From Pycnopodia helianthoides (lineage: Eukaryota; Echinodermata; Asteroidea; Forcipulatida; Asteriidae), in the NCBI GenBank assembly GCA_032158295.1, contig CM063255.1, positions 17,450,094-17,514,093 of the forward strand: a stretch of DNA of 64,000 nt, read 5' to 3'. This document shows, piece after piece, positions 44,251-58,800 of the stretch (positions within the stretch are counted from its first letter, which is position 1; every line of letters begins with the position of its first letter). Position numbers and translations under genes: made by a program. The notes under the pieces are model-generated. The model searched no databases and was not told the DNA's origin. It worked only from the letters and a program-made list of their open reading frames with translations.

Positions 44251-45744
44251 GACCCAAATTTTGGGAGTTTAGCCTAAGCACGCTGAATTGAAACGAGGTC
44301 CTCATTTTACTTTGTGTTTACTTTTGGTTTTGAAAGCCGTACTGCTGCAATCTGGGGTATTCTAAATGGTTTTATCTTTACGGTTTTTATGAATTTGATC
44401 TGAAGTAAAAAGAAAAAGAAATTTTAAAAGCAATTTTATGTTTTGCCTATCGGCCACAATTCCGTCCTGATACGCTTCCTTGTGCATAAGGAGAATTTTA
44501 AAATGTACAGCATCAGACTTGAAAAATTAAATAATATTGCAATATCACTCACAAGGGATTAAATAAGAAACTCAAATGTTTTATTCTGATCTGGTGAACA
44601 CTTCCATAGAATGGTCTCATCTGTGTTAATTTCTATGTACAGATACATGTACTGTAGCAGTATGCTCAAAGTATTGTACTGACAGTTCTATACAATTATG
44701 AACTCTACCTCTAGCCATGTAATAATTGCATCTAGGATAAAGAAGAATTTTGTTTTAGTTTAACATTTGGTGCTTGATATGACTAGTGGCATGGTGTAAC
44801 CCCCTCCCCTCCCCACCTCCCATTGTGTCTTCATTGTGTTCTGGGAATCTCACGAGTTCTTGTTATTTTTTTGGTGGTGGGGGGTGCTACTTCTGTACAA
44901 GAGGACAAGAGTGTGTCAAACCCTCTGATGGCCTACAGGTCTGCAACCAATAGATCAAAAACACATTTTCCTTCATTACCTGTTAATTCATTTAGCAAAA
45001 ACAGGTAAAACCCTTAAAGTTCTATCCTCAGACAGGCCCGATTGACATGGCCTACGACCCTTTCAGCAGTATGACCCATGGACTCTGAACACCCAGTTAT
45101 AAAACACTTTTTGTATAGGGAAGTGTACAAAAAAAATAATGCGGTTTTGCAGTTAAAAACATAATAATTCAAAAAGAATTGAAAAAACTTTTTTGGGGGG
45201 GAGGGCCAAACTATCTACACAACATCTGGAAAGGTTATTTGCCTTGAAAAAAGTAAGAAATCAACATTGTAAAGGAGGTGTACAAGTTTTCCGAGTGTAC
45301 AGCACGCTGCCGTACTCTAGGGCATCCGTGAGACAATTTAACAATAAATGGCATCGCATGGGAACATTTTATTTTATTTATTTATTTTTTTTGGGGGGGG
45401 GGGGGAAGAAACCCTCTGCCAAATATCGAGCATGGTATATAGCTTTAACCCTTACACCCATGTCTGGTAATGACTGTACAATTGGTGCATCAGACTCCTG
45501 CAGGGAAAAAACTTCCACAGCCAACTCGAATCCCACCCGAATTGAGTTTTTTCCAGCAGCACTGACACTGACTGAGTGAACGGTGCTTTGCTGATTGCAT
45601 GATGGTGAAATCAAACAAACATATTGTTCTCGAACCCCAAAGCATTTATTACATGTACACCACTATTTTGTTGGCAGTACTGCCAAATACAAGATTCTGA
45701 AGAACTGGCCTCTTGCTTGACACCTTGGTTAAGACGTCTGCTCT

Positions 45745-45960
45745 AAGGCCAGATCCGAATACACCGATCCAGTAGGCCACGCCCACCATAGCAACGAACA
45801 AACGTGTCGCGTGTCCCCCCGTCCGCCGTGCACGTTGTTTTTGTCGGACAAAATTGGCGCTATAGTGTCGGACCTTAAATCCCGCATTGTGATTGGTCAA
45901 TTTGTTATGGGGCGTGGCCTACTGGATCGGTGTATTGGCGGCTACAGCGGCTACGGCTAC
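45745..45960. repeat. Inverted-repeat element with flanking inverted motifs
   Basis: GAATACACCGATCCAGTAGG followed by CCACGCCC is inverted at 45911-45938. A further CGGCTACAGCGGCTACGGCT / AGCTGTAGCCGTAGCTGTAG pair extends to 46040. Confidence 0.65.
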
Positions 45961-46676
45961 GACTCTGCTAAGGGTGTTGTTATATTTCAACGTATGATGA
46001 CGTGGCGATCCAGCTGTAGCCGTAGCTGTAGCCACCAATCAGGATACAGCCTAGTAATGCAGGGGTCATGGGTTTAAATATAAACCCGAATGGCCTATGT
46101 ATTCTTTTGTGGTAAACCCTCAAAGCACGAAGTTAAGTAGCATCTCTGAGAGGGCAAAGTTCATTTCATTTTGAAAAGGGCACTTCCATTTTGATGAAAA
46201 CCTTGAAGTCTTTGGGGAGCTGTCTAAGGAGCACAAAGGCCAAGATCAGGGCAACAGAGGCCATGACCTCTGTGTAATATTGCAGTGCCTGATGCTTTCT
46301 ATCATTGGCTCTTTGGTGTCACATGACTTGGGTCATATATATAGAGCAATTCACTCTACAGGGATTTTAAAAAATCTGTTCCTGAAATGAGGCTAGGTAG
46401 CATAAAATACTTATAAACTTAGAAAATGTATCCGTTGTGTCCGTCGCAACCACGGCTTAGTAATGCGGGGGTCATTGTATTTGGCAGTACTGCAAACAAA
46501 TTAGCATCTCTCATGATGTCACATGACAAAAAACCTTGACCCTTAATCATCAACCCATTCAATCAATGGCTCCACATGACCAACCGCTCATGTCCTTTTC
46601 CAAGTCGGAGATTTCTACAACGCCATTGGCCCGTCAGTGTCACATGACCATTGATAAGTCCATTCACAGCATCATT

Positions 46677-46887
46677 CTATGACGCCATTGGCTCTTCGGT
46701 GTCACGTGACTTCGAGTTGAGGAGTTCACGCCGCACCTCCGGCGTGATGCTGTCATGAGTCTGCGCTCGCAGCAGATCAAGCAGGGCCTCCTTCTGTTCA
46801 GTAGCGAGGTCTTCTTTGTAGCGCTGGGCGAATGTAAGAAGGCACTGATGCCACAGGACGGGAAGCTCTCTCTTGTCAAGCTGGAAT
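46677..46887 (-). CDS. BYSL: BYSL exon 10 (terminal)
   Basis: The acceptor is CCCTCCAG. It encodes [20 protein letters not shown], then [19 protein letters not shown] and a divergent tail, EEPMAS, before TAG at 46677-46679. Confidence 0.95.
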
Positions 46888-49800
46888 CTGGAGGGGAAAA
46901 TAAAATGTCAACTAATTTATTGCACTTATCTACTTGCGCATTTAAGTCAGGCATGCCTGCCACCCAAAAAACAAACTGCATAATTTGGGGTTTTCTATTG
47001 TGGTAGCAGTATATATTCGGTTTGCGATAACATCATGTGTAAAAAAAAAATATCTACTTGCTGTGTAGATTTGTTCTTTAGAGAACTTGTCTTGCTATTT
47101 ATTCTACTACCGCGGAGTAGATTTTCGGAATTCGGGAGACTTCTCAGTTCTGAAAAGAACTGTCCTGCTTATTAACTACTACCTGGGCGGGAGGTAGGAG
47201 ACTGAAGAGTGTAAGACATGCTGGACTATTTATAAGGATTCAGAGGTTTCAGTGTAGAGTCATTCACTGCTCTGATTGGTTCTTCTGAAAAGGGAACTGT
47301 GATTGGAGGGCTCAGAGTTATTGTGTGGGTTGCCCATTGTGTGTGAGTGCCCTGTGTAGTGGGGCGTGTCAGTAGACTGAGGGATACCAGTAGAGTAGTG
47401 TGGTAGGATTGTGTGCCAAATATTGCTGATGAAGTAGCCGATATCTTGATGCACTGTATTGTGCTTGTGTATTTCAATAGCTTCCCTGCAAGCACAGCAA
47501 GTAGATATTTTTTTACACATGGTGTTACCGCAAAACCTCACCACGCAATGCCTCAAAACCCATATTGTGGTAGCCTAACCCATCTTTCCATGTGCACCAC
47601 TAATGTAATGTTGTATTGCCTAACATAGCACTTACGTTATTACAAGTCAACAACATTGTATCTCGCTTAAAATAACCCAAATGTACGCACAGAAACCAAT
47701 TCATCTGACGTCATCATCACAATAATCTTGGTGCGCCATTTTGGGAGTTGATGTCTCCGTGTGCTATACAGAGTAGTGCGCATTTTAGCAGACGCGGCAT
47801 TTACACATTTACGAGTTGGCTCCCACAATGGCGAGCATGTCAGGTTCTAGTCCTACTTTGTTACTTGGCAGGATCAATACGTCACGACATAAACGCCGAG
47901 GAGCAACTATAGTTAAGAGTCTTGCTCATGGACATAAGTGCTGGGACCAAGATGCGAACCCACATTGTGTTGACTCAGCAACCACAACTTGAATTCGGTG
48001 CGCTAGACTGCTCGGCCACGACACGCTAGTAGCTGCTAGTGATGTTGGTGCAAGTGGTCAATAGGCGCCAAGATACAATGCTGTTGCCCAATCGACATCA
48101 GACGTTGTTGCACCGATGCAACAAAATGCAACATATATAGCTTTCACAGCATAATCTTTTAGCCATAAATCATATTGTACTGATGTCATAATGATGTTAA
48201 AGGCAGTGGACACTATTGGTTATTACTCAAAATAATTATTAGCATAAAACCTTACTTGGTAACGAGTAATGGGGAGAGGTTGACAGTATAAAACATTGCG
48301 AGAAACGGCTCCCTCTGAAGTAACGTAGTTTTCGAGAAAGAAGTAATTTTCCACGAATTTGATTTCGAGACCTCAGAATTAAATTTTGAGGTCTTGAAAT
48401 CAACCATCTGAAAGCACACAACTTCGTGTAACAAGGGTGTTTTTTCTTTCATAGTTATCTCCCAACTTCGATGACCAATTGAGCTCAAGTTTTTACAGGT
48501 TTGTTATTTTATCCATATGTTGAGATACACCAAGTGAGAAGACTGGTCTTTGACAATTACCAATAGTGTCCAGTGTCTTTAAATATGACAGAAAGCACTA
48601 CATGTTGAAGTGTACAACTAATAAGCAAACGTAAACTTGGAAAAACAGGTCTCGACACGAACTCGACTATTATGTACTTGTAACCACAGATTATAGAGCG
48701 CGGAAGGCACACGGTGGGGAACTCAGGCTGAAATGTGAAATGGACGCCATTTCAGCAAGCAACTCTTTTGATGCAACAATCACAATAGATCAGTGCAGAC
48801 AATGACCATCGCTGTCGATGACATAACAAAACATTTGCTTGCTGAAATGGCGCTCATACAAATTTCAGGTTCCAACAGTAGATAGAGCTCCAGATCCCCA
48901 TCTTGGGCCTTTGGCACTCTACAACCTTTGCATGTGACCATGCGTAGTCAGCATGGTGACAAGCCACATACTTCCAATTTGATTTTGCTCGTAGTCAGAA
49001 CAACCCTTTAGTGAAAGGGGTTAACACATGTAGGTAGGTGGCAGGTAGACACAGGGCAAAATATCAGGCCTGGAATTTAAACGATGGCCTCCGTTGCCCT
49101 TGTCTTGGCCTTAATGCCCCTTTAAAAGTTCCCCATAGACTTTACGAGTTTTCAATGGAAGTGCCCTTTGCAAAATGAAAATAGCCTTGCCCTCTCAAAA
49201 ATCACATTCCAGGCCTGAAAAATCACTGCTACTTCTATAAAGAAGTCCAGCATCTTGTTTTATAAAGGCATTTCTCTACAAGACTTGGTCTTTTGAATAT
49301 GCCTCCAAACTTGCCTCTGTTTCATTGTGTCTCATATGATTATTTATACATCTTTGTTTATTTGAGCTTCTCTATAATTACTTGGCTGTGCATTTTGCAA
49401 TAAGGAAATAAATGTTTTGTTTATTTATTTATTTATATTGGTTTATTATCATTCATCTCGTGGCCCGAGGGCCAAATTACAGGAACGTTACAATATAAAA
49501 CATTAAAAATACAAAACAGTAAAAAGCAAAACAAACATGTAGAAAAAAGGGGAAAAAAGAAAAAGAAAGGGATAGTTGACTTGAATTGAAATAAGCTTAC
49601 ACGCCTGCTAGGAGGTAAAGTTGCAAAAGGTGAAATAAACTGCCCTGAAAGAGCAACTTCATTTACCTGAGGAAGTGATAAACGACAGCATCCACCACCC
49701 GGTACGGCAGGGCGTACTTCTTATCCAGCAAGATCCTCATGAAGATGCTGTTGGCTCCGTTGTAGTCCATCTCGGCCACCTTGAGCAGAGCAGCGCTAGA

Positions 49801-52800
49801 GTGCAAGACGGGTATCGTCGTCTTGGCCAAGATGCTACCGACGATGACCGCCTCCCGCAGGGTGCATGTGCCGCACTGCGGATGGCAAAATGGAAGGAGT
49901 AGAGAGAGGGCGGTGTTCATCTTCAGGAGGGGTGCGCTTTTGTGCGCTGCACTCAAATACCGACTACCAAATCATAAAAGTGTGGGGTTGATCCCCGGCT
50001 TGGCTTGGCAACTGGACTCGTTGTCTGAACTATCAAAACTGCATAACTGCATTGCGCATAATATTTTGACCTTCCAGTATATTGATATGTACTTTTCCTT
50101 AACGAAAAAGACGCATAGATTTCAAGATTTTCATTCATGGAGACTTTGCAATAGGGGTTTCGGCCATCAGCCAAAACCACCTCAGTTTTCATCCGGATTT
50201 TTATTTTATATTATTGTTATTTTTTAGTAATATTTTTGTTCTTTACAGCCAAATCCCATAGGTGTTGTACACGTTTTGAACACGTATTTTTGTTATCAGA
50301 TAATTTTAAAATGTTGTCCAATCGGTACAAGTTATTTAGCATATTGGAGCTTACAACTTAATCTGGTCTTATGAACTAAACACCATCAGGTTTCAAGTTA
50401 CAATCAATTGAACATTTACAAAAAAATATATATCTCCTGAAACATGGGACATAAATTTATAACTTGTGGTTTTTTTTATTGCACAAGCATGATCCAATTT
50501 TGACACTTCCTTCAAGTTTAACCCAGAAATTGAACGAAAACTTTATTGTTTACTATACAGCCATACATGGTTTGAAATTTTGGTACGGTTTCTGTGCATG
50601 GAATCACAAGGGAGGTTCCCTCTTTTAGAATACAGGTGAGATGATGTCATCTTAAAAGAGAGCGCCCTCTAGCGACAGAGTTTAAAAATGGTTATTTTTA
50701 TATTTTGGACAGTGTTCATCACATTGGAATACATTTAATGCCATATTGTGGCTGATCACTAAACTTAGTCCACAAAACTGGTATCGTCACCATGACGCCA
50801 TCAGGAACCAAAGTACATTGATTTGAAGTCTGGAATGTACAACAATTAATATCTCCTGAACCAAACAAGAAAAATGCATTGTCTTTGCGTCGCTGACGAT
50901 ATTAACGATGTAAATGTATCGTGAAACAAGCAAGGTCGCCATCACTGCTTCAATGCACATAAAAAAAGCTGTATGTAACATCACTGATGACTAAACCAAT
51001 AGTGCCACTGTGACATCATCAAGGACCAAAATAAATTGCTTAATAGTTTATTTTATCCATGACCCTAATTGACCCTTTCTTCAGGTTCAAGCAGGAGGTT
51101 CATTTAAAAAAAATTCAATGAGACTCAACGACCAAATTGAACATAAATTTAAATATCACATTTGTTTTCCAGTGTGAAATCTTTATGTTTTATCTGTTTT
51201 TCACCCAAACCCGGCTTCATTTCTATGTACACTTAGTTTCTAGTGGTGTGTGGTTACTTCTGATTTCAGTAAATTCTCTCATTTCCCCAACAAATGATGC
51301 AGACATTTATGCATTAAAAATAAGCATAAAAATAAAGAAAACAACTGTAATTGAAGTTGTCTTTTTGTTAAATTTGTCAATTCCTGTCCTCGGGCTGTTT
51401 CACCCGATGGTCAAATTGCATACGACACCCAACGGTCTTGCCTATGCAAGCTTACATATAAATTTTACAATGAGAACCATATTGATTGCATTATGCGCTA
51501 TTAGCGCCCATACAAGACTTGCACGACAACACGCATACGGCTATGAACGGCGAGCGCACTACAGCCAACCGGTCCTAAACATCTCCAGCTATGTCTTTAT
51601 CAGCCAATCAAACACCAGTTACACATCGTCATGTGACCACCTCTCAACCAATAGGACTGCCTGAACTGTCTGGGGTATTTATGAATGGTGAAATAAATAA
51701 GAAGATGATAAAGAAGATGATGGGTTACCTCACACAACGGCAAAAAGATTCCTTTGAAGAAAGCTGCTGGCTTGAAGAGGGCTTTCTTCAAGGCCTGTAA
51801 AATAGAGAAATAAATGAGTTCAATATTAACTACATTAGGCAGGATGTTAAAGACCAGTATCCCCACTTGGTGTATCTCAACATATGCATAAAATAACAAA
51901 CCTGTGAAAATTTGGGCTCAATTGGTCATCGAAGTTACTAGAAAATATCGAAAGAAAAAACACCCTTGTTGCATAGAATTGTGTGCTTTCAGATGCCAGA
52001 GAAAGATTTCATGCCTGAAGCCTTTCTCAGATACAAATAATTTAGTGAGAAACCACCTCTTTCTCAAAAACTACATTACTTCAGAGGGAGTCGTTTCTCA
52101 CAATGCGTTATACTATCAGCAGCTCTCAGGTGCTCCTTACCGAGTAAGTTTTTATGGTCATGTACTTCTTGAGTAATTACCAAAAGTATCCACTGCCTTT
52201 TGCAACTTGCGCAACTGTTGTAAACAATCAATACCTACTGATGGAACGAGTTGTGCACTGCCAAAGTTATGGCGACAAAGTTACCGCATAAAATATACTA
52301 ACAATTAACTTAATACTTACCATGTACAAGTGAAAATTGAGCCTTTTGAACTCAGCAATGTCATCTCTCACTCTTGGATACAAAATTAAGTTGAAAAATC
52401 TGCACATAGTGACAAAAACAAAATATGACTTGAGTGAATCTACTCACTCTCAGTTTGTTTGATTCAACCGCGAGCTTAAAATTTTATGTAATTTGGGGTT
52501 GAACAAAGAAAAATTGACTAAAGTCGGATTTAAACCAAGTCTTCCAGATAAACGTGCCGGTGTTCTACCAACTGAGCTATCTAGCCCTATGTTGGCGGTG
52601 ACTGCTTTTACTTCTTTCAAAAACAATTTGAAGGCTCAAGGAGAATTGGGAAAATCCTAAAATCAGGAAAAATCACACGCCTGATGTTTCAATTAAACGT
52701 ACAGGATAGACAGGGGACGGAACGTACAGGATAGACAGGGGACGGAACGTACAGGATAGACAGGGGACGGAACGTACAGGATAGACAGGGGACGGAATGT

Positions 52801-55800
52801 ACAGGATAGACAGGGGACGGAACGTACAGGATAGACAGGGGACGGAACGTACAGGATAGACAGGGGACGGAACGTACAGGATAGACAGGGGACGGAACGT
52901 ACAGGATAGACAGGGGACGGAACGTACAGGATAGACAGGGGACGGAACGTACAGGATAGACAGGGGACGGAATGTACAGGATAGACAGGGGACGGAACGT
53001 ACAGGATAGAGACAGTTGGACGGAACGGGGCTTTACCTCTGTGCCATTTTGGCGTTCAGGCTACTGGTGAATATCCTTGTGGCCTGGTACATGGCTGCTG
53101 CCGACCACTTGTCTGGCTCCGTAATGTACAGGATCTGAAAGGACAAAACAAATCACTGTAACCTCACCAAAAGAAATGATGCCAGACAATAGAAACACAG
53201 GCAAACAAAAAGCACAACTGACAGCCACTATTCCACCCCGAACATTTGACGTCACACCTCGAGGCTCGAGAATAACGCCAGATACTAGCTTGACCGGATG
53301 CTGCCAGATGTACCTTTGACCTCGCATTCATTTCACGCGGAGATTCGCAGTCACTTCACACGTATATGTACACATATTACACAGTGAATAAAACAAATAT
53401 ACATGATGTACAAACACTATGCACACACACTGCGTGCAGACGATCGAAAGACGATCTTTTAAAAAGATAATTTGCAAGTCAAGGTTCTGGGCCCAATTTC
53501 ATGGAGCTGCTGAAGCACAATAAGCAGCTAAGCACAACCAAATTCTGCTTACCAGAATACGATTACCAGCCAAAATACCATGTCACATGCACCATTTCTG
53601 ACTGGTATCCTGCTAATGTTAGCTAACCGCACAATTTGCCAGCAAAATTGACTGCTTGAGTGGCGCTATGAAATCGGGCCCTGGTTGGCAGCTCTGTGCA
53701 ATGGTAAATATTATTGTCGTTCAGACTTACCTGTTCCCACAGTCTCAAGGAGGGGAGAATCTTAAATGCCTTGGGGAGTTTCCCACTCCGATACCGGGTC
53801 AAGATCTGACCGACCCCTTTGTACACCTGGATCACTCTCTCATCCAGGTCCGGCATGATTTGACCACTCTCTGCCAGAGAACCAAAAAGATCGGTCAAAT
53901 TATCAAATTGAGTGTTAAAGGTATTGTACATGTTTGGTCAACAGCTCAAAATCAGTGTCCACATTTTGTGTGATTCAACATATGCATGAACAAACAAACC
54001 TGTGAAAGTTTGAGCTCAATTGGTCATTGAGGTCACGAGAAAATGGTGAAAAGAGATCTTATGTGTTTTCTGTTTTTTCAAATTATCGCGCGCGATAATT
54101 ACTATTGTTTTACTCGTTTCTCAGAAACGATAGCATTTTAGGCAGAACTATTTTAAGGAACCCTTTCTACCATTACTTACTTTAAATCATGTAGGTAATG
54201 TGTGAATCTGTGAACATTGTGTTTTTCGATCTTACCAATAGTGTACAGGGCCTTTAAATACCCGCAGGACAGATAGATAGAAACTTTATGGATAGATAGA
54301 TAAAAACTTTATCATTCCTCACTGGGAAAATTAAAACTGGCCTTGATTCAAACAGTACAGACAAAAACACTTGAATTTATCAAACAAAAAATGAATATCA
54401 ATAAGCGTATAAATATACCAAGATGGGATTAAAAAGAGTCATTATAATTATTTATAAACAGGATTTGATACAGGTACGCTTCTTCTTAGCTCTGCCATTG
54501 TCAGCAACATCAAAACAAGTACACAGACAAACCAAGTGCTTCAGAACACATAGCGTTCAGCTCGGTACAGACTTTACATGAAGTCAAAAGCAAATGCGGA
54601 GCAACTGTCTGTTTTAGCAAACAAAAAGCCTGCATTGTTTTCCCGATTGTGCTGCAAGGAAACATGCTCCGTATCACAATATGCATGGAGTGTAAACCAG
54701 GCTTTCACTGTCAACTTTGTTTTTCTTAGAAACAGAGACCACCTAATGTGACAATTTTTGGGGGGCTGGTTACTTGAACAATGTACAATGTAAGGTGTGT
54801 TTATAAAGAGGAATGGAATGAATGCTTTCTTCCATGTTTGGGGAAGATCAATCCATACATCAATGCATCAGTCAAAAAATGTTGAACTTGGCATGCGAAC
54901 CTTCCAGTGCTAACTGTATAAAAATGAATGACGTAGCAATGCAAATTTATGGTGAACGCGCAGGCTGGCCACCCAATTTTCTTGCTAACCTGTTTACACT
55001 TTATAGGCTTAAGCAAATTTGTCTGCTACAGTAAGCACGAAAATTTGCTCACGGTTAAGCAGCGCTATGAAAATTGGCCCAAGGAGAGCAACATTGTATT
55101 GAATTGCAGTAAAGTTGTATCTCTCTAAATTTACCCCGATGTACAGACAAACAGCGACAATGTCACAATTCTTTGCATGGATTTTCTCTGAGTCCGTGAG
55201 ACAAGGTTTTTTTTTCTGGGTAAAATCTAGATACAATGTTTTTTACGCGGGGACATAAAGCACCTGTCATTTGTGAGGCCACTTCAGTCTGCTTCTCAGT
55301 CAGTTTCTCCATGATGATGTCACCCAGTGTCCGTCTCGCTGGAGCATCTTTGGCCATGAACCGCTCCAACGCTCTCTCATCCTCCTCAGCAATCTCCTGA
55401 TAGAATATGCACAATAGTAAAAATAATAGTAATAACAATAAACTGTACACATGTTTGCCAGTCCAGCAGCACTACCATCCTCAACCTCTCCTAGTTTTCT
55501 TGTAACCCTTCCTTACCAATGGCGACTTTAGTCAACTACACTCAAACCTCCTCTTCCTTACCCAATTTGACTTTCCCAACAATATGTCAACATTCTTGTA
55601 TCGTAAACTTAGGTGTGATCCTTGGCTATATGGCAGTTACAAATTGAATGGCTTCTTACTGGCAACCCCGAACAAAGATATTGACAAAATAGGGAAACCA
55701 CCAAAAATTAAGGCTAGATAGCTCAGTTGGTGGATCGCCGAGGTCGCAGGTTCAAGTCCCGCTCTCGTCAATTTATCTTTGTCCAACCCAACATTGTTCA

Positions 55801-58800
55801 AAGATTTACCCAGTCAGTTTCCCTTGTGGTTCATTAATTGTGATCCCGATCCACTCTCTAGGAACATCCTCCCCCTTCTATCATCCAACCAAGTCCAACC
55901 CCAACGTTTACAAAGGGACACAAAAATGATGAACTTACCAGATTCTCATAGTATTTGCCTTCATGTTCTGTAAGGTCTTCCTCATCATCGGACTGTTCGG
56001 TCTGTGTGGGCCCGGGGACTTGTCGTGGGTCTCTTCACGGTCTTACTGTAAATAAGGAGTAAGCTTCAGGTAAAAATATACTCTTAAAAGTTGCATTACT
56101 ATGTACATTTCATCACCAGTATTGTATAAAGGACTATGTAAAAGGAAGGGCCATACTTTGGTAATGACCCCCAACAAAAATGTTTAATTTTTATCTGAAA
56201 TTTTTACCCGCTGTCACCTCGCTAAACCTGGATGGATTCGACACTCTTGATGAAAATACTGTGACACTTTTTTGTTTTCTCAGCAAGTGGACACACAAGG
56301 TTTCAGCCAGGATTTGGTAAAAGGGTGTCCGAATTTGCTGGAAATTTAAAAACTGGGTGTCCAAATTGTCCACTTGCAATACATCTACATGTAAATGACA
56401 GGTAAAACAGGGTGTCCAAAAGACACCCAGACACCCCTCTGGCTAACACTTTGTAGATACAGCAAGTATTCATCTGAAACTTTCACAGGTGACGTGTATT
56501 GTATCTTTCTTGATAATTTGGCCTATAAATCAGCATTATGTTTGCCAAAAACCAATCCACACGTATGACCCTACTTTTAAAGGCCAGGATACAATAAGAC
56601 TTAAACGAGGCACCATTATGAACTTGGTAACCCCCCTCCCCCCTAAGTTACAGATGGCCCCAGGCCCGATACAAGTACATGTATGTCAAACCCATGTTTG
56701 TATGAGAGAGATTGGCTGTTGCCAGCTGGGCGTTTATTTCCCCTTGTGGGAGCTCTGCAGAGTTCCCTTGTTGGGAAACTCATAACCATGGAGGTTAAAC
56801 CCATGTTTTTTGTGAGAGAGATTGGCTGTTGCCAGCTTGGTGTTTATATCCCCTTGTGGGAGCTTTGCCGAATTCCCTTGTTGAGAAGATCATCTAAACA
56901 AACAAACAAACAAACACCCCAACAAACAAACAAACAAACAGTTTGGCAGTTGCCTCCATGCCCCTGGGCATTGCCTTGGTGCCCCTTAATGAAATGTTTG
57001 GTAAGAATTTACAGTGTCCTCATTGAGGTACCCTTTACTAAGAAAAACTGACATATGCCCTTTTGGGTAAGGGGGTAATCAACTCATGAGAATTTGAAAA
57101 GCTGTGCGAGGTTAATGCACAATTTTTGTAGCTGAGCATTGACAAGTTTTGTCGTTTGAAATGAGTTTGGTATAAAAGTGGTTTTAAGCTGTAAGTCAAC
57201 AGAAGACTGAAAGTCAACCTTTGAACAAAAACACGAGACCATCGGACAGGTCTAGTCATGAATTTACTGGCCTGACGCTCGAATTTACTGGCCTCAGGCC
57301 TGCGGTCCAGTGTAAATTTTGGTCCCTCAATAACAAGTACCTTGAAGATCCATGTTCAGTTTCTAGTTCTTCCTGCTGTAGGCGAGCTTGATCCAAGATC
57401 TTTCTGGATAGCCTTTCGTCAACGTACTGGAAAGGCAAGAATAATCATAAAAGAGTTAGACCTATTGAATAATCCCTGTGTTATTTTTGTATTATGAAAT
57501 AACAGTATTAACCCTCCTACTGTCAGTGACTCTTGGCAACATTTTCCAGTGAGTTGACCAACCATTTGAAACCATTCGACTGCCAAGGTTGTGTACGGTG
57601 GCACAACTGTGCACAGAACTAACTGTGTACATGCATTCCCTCATGGTATCATATTGCAGGCTGGCATAGTTTATCCATCATTCAAAAACACAGTGAATGG
57701 TATTGAATGGTCAGACAGCAAGAGGGTTAAGGGGCACCAAGGCAATGACCAGGGGCATGGAGGCAACTGCCAAACTGTTTGTTTGTTTGTTTGTTTGTTT
57801 GTTTAGATGATCTTCTCAACAAGGGTTATACAAAATTTATTTGGTTTCTACCCTAACACTGACGTATATGCATAGCATTGTATACTCAGTACTTCCCCCT
57901 CCCCAAGTCCTGTGAAAAAAAAGAGGACAGGCCTCTGGACAGTATCGAGTATACAGTGCTTTACACACATCGATGTATTGTTATGGTAAAAACCAAATAA
58001 CATTCTTCATCATCAATGCAAATTTATCTTCTATTAAATATTAATAGCAATTCAATTGGAGATTTGTCTTGCGCAACTTCCGTAATAAAAAATCAACCGA
58101 ACATTACATCATAAAAAGTATTTTAAAACAGTAGATTTAAAGTTTTAGTAGTTAAGTATATGATGCAACTATAAAATTTTAAAACACACCGACACATTAC
58201 CATAAACGCAAGATGAAAAAGAAAAGTCTGTACGTTACTCTTAAAAATAGCAATGGATTGAGAGTGTTGAATATCAGATAACATTGCTCAATTTCATGGC
58301 TCTGCTAAGGAATTTTGCGCATGCAATCGCCATTCTCCATGTACTGCGCCAGCCGTGTAAGCGAAGAATGACTAGTAACGTCGAGTACCAGGGCTCGCCC
58401 TTAACACTAGCCTGGCGTACATTGTCTAGTAAAAAATGCCATGGGCTAGTAAACACCACTTCTCAACTTGCCCTGTGGGCTACCAAAAACTGTGCAACCT
58501 ACTTGTTTAAAATGCTCATTTCTTTCTTTTCAGATGTGAATAATTAATGTACAAAATGTGTTAATTGTTATTGAGTGTGTGAATATAACTTTTGATCATT
58601 AAACTGGTTGTTTTTGTGATCGTTAACATTAACACATCAGAACATTACATTTATGGCAATACCTGTTTAAAATCTGGGCTACTAAAACTTCCTGGGGGCA
58701 AGTAAAATGCACAGTTTACTGGCCCGGCGGGCTATTTTATAAAAAGCTTAAGCGCAAGGCCTGAGTACGCACAGGCACAAGCACAACCTGTGGAATATGC

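Larger units (their letters stand above)
39574..46676. other. Tail-to-tail interval between ERICH3 and BYSL
   Basis: Probably holds both 3' untranslated regions. Repeats recognised are an inverted-repeat element at 40779-41185, a fragment at 41545-41770, a SINE at 41800-42180, a TTAA element at 42866-43245, a foldback element at 43306-43563, a palindromic element at 44007-44250, an inverted-repeat element at 45745-45960 and a repeat fragment at 46145-46290. No additional gene was recognised. Confidence 0.55.

Noticed and set aside
45383..45405. T-run followed by a G13 run as a regulatory G-quadruplex
   Set aside because: A single uninterrupted G run in a low-complexity stretch, more likely simple repeat or sequencing noise.
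51137..51664. 175-codon plus-strand frame
   Set aside because: AT-rich intronic DNA of BYSL; sequence looks like chance hydrophobic codons, no homology recognised.
52696..53010. CRISPR-like regular repeats
   Set aside because: Direct tandem units with no spacers, inside an animal gene intron.
55708..55775. tRNA gene (GATAGCTCAGTTGG and GGTTCAAGTCCC present)
   Set aside because: Spacing and arms do not make a full cloverleaf, and similar pieces at 32326 and 52478 show it is a SINE head.
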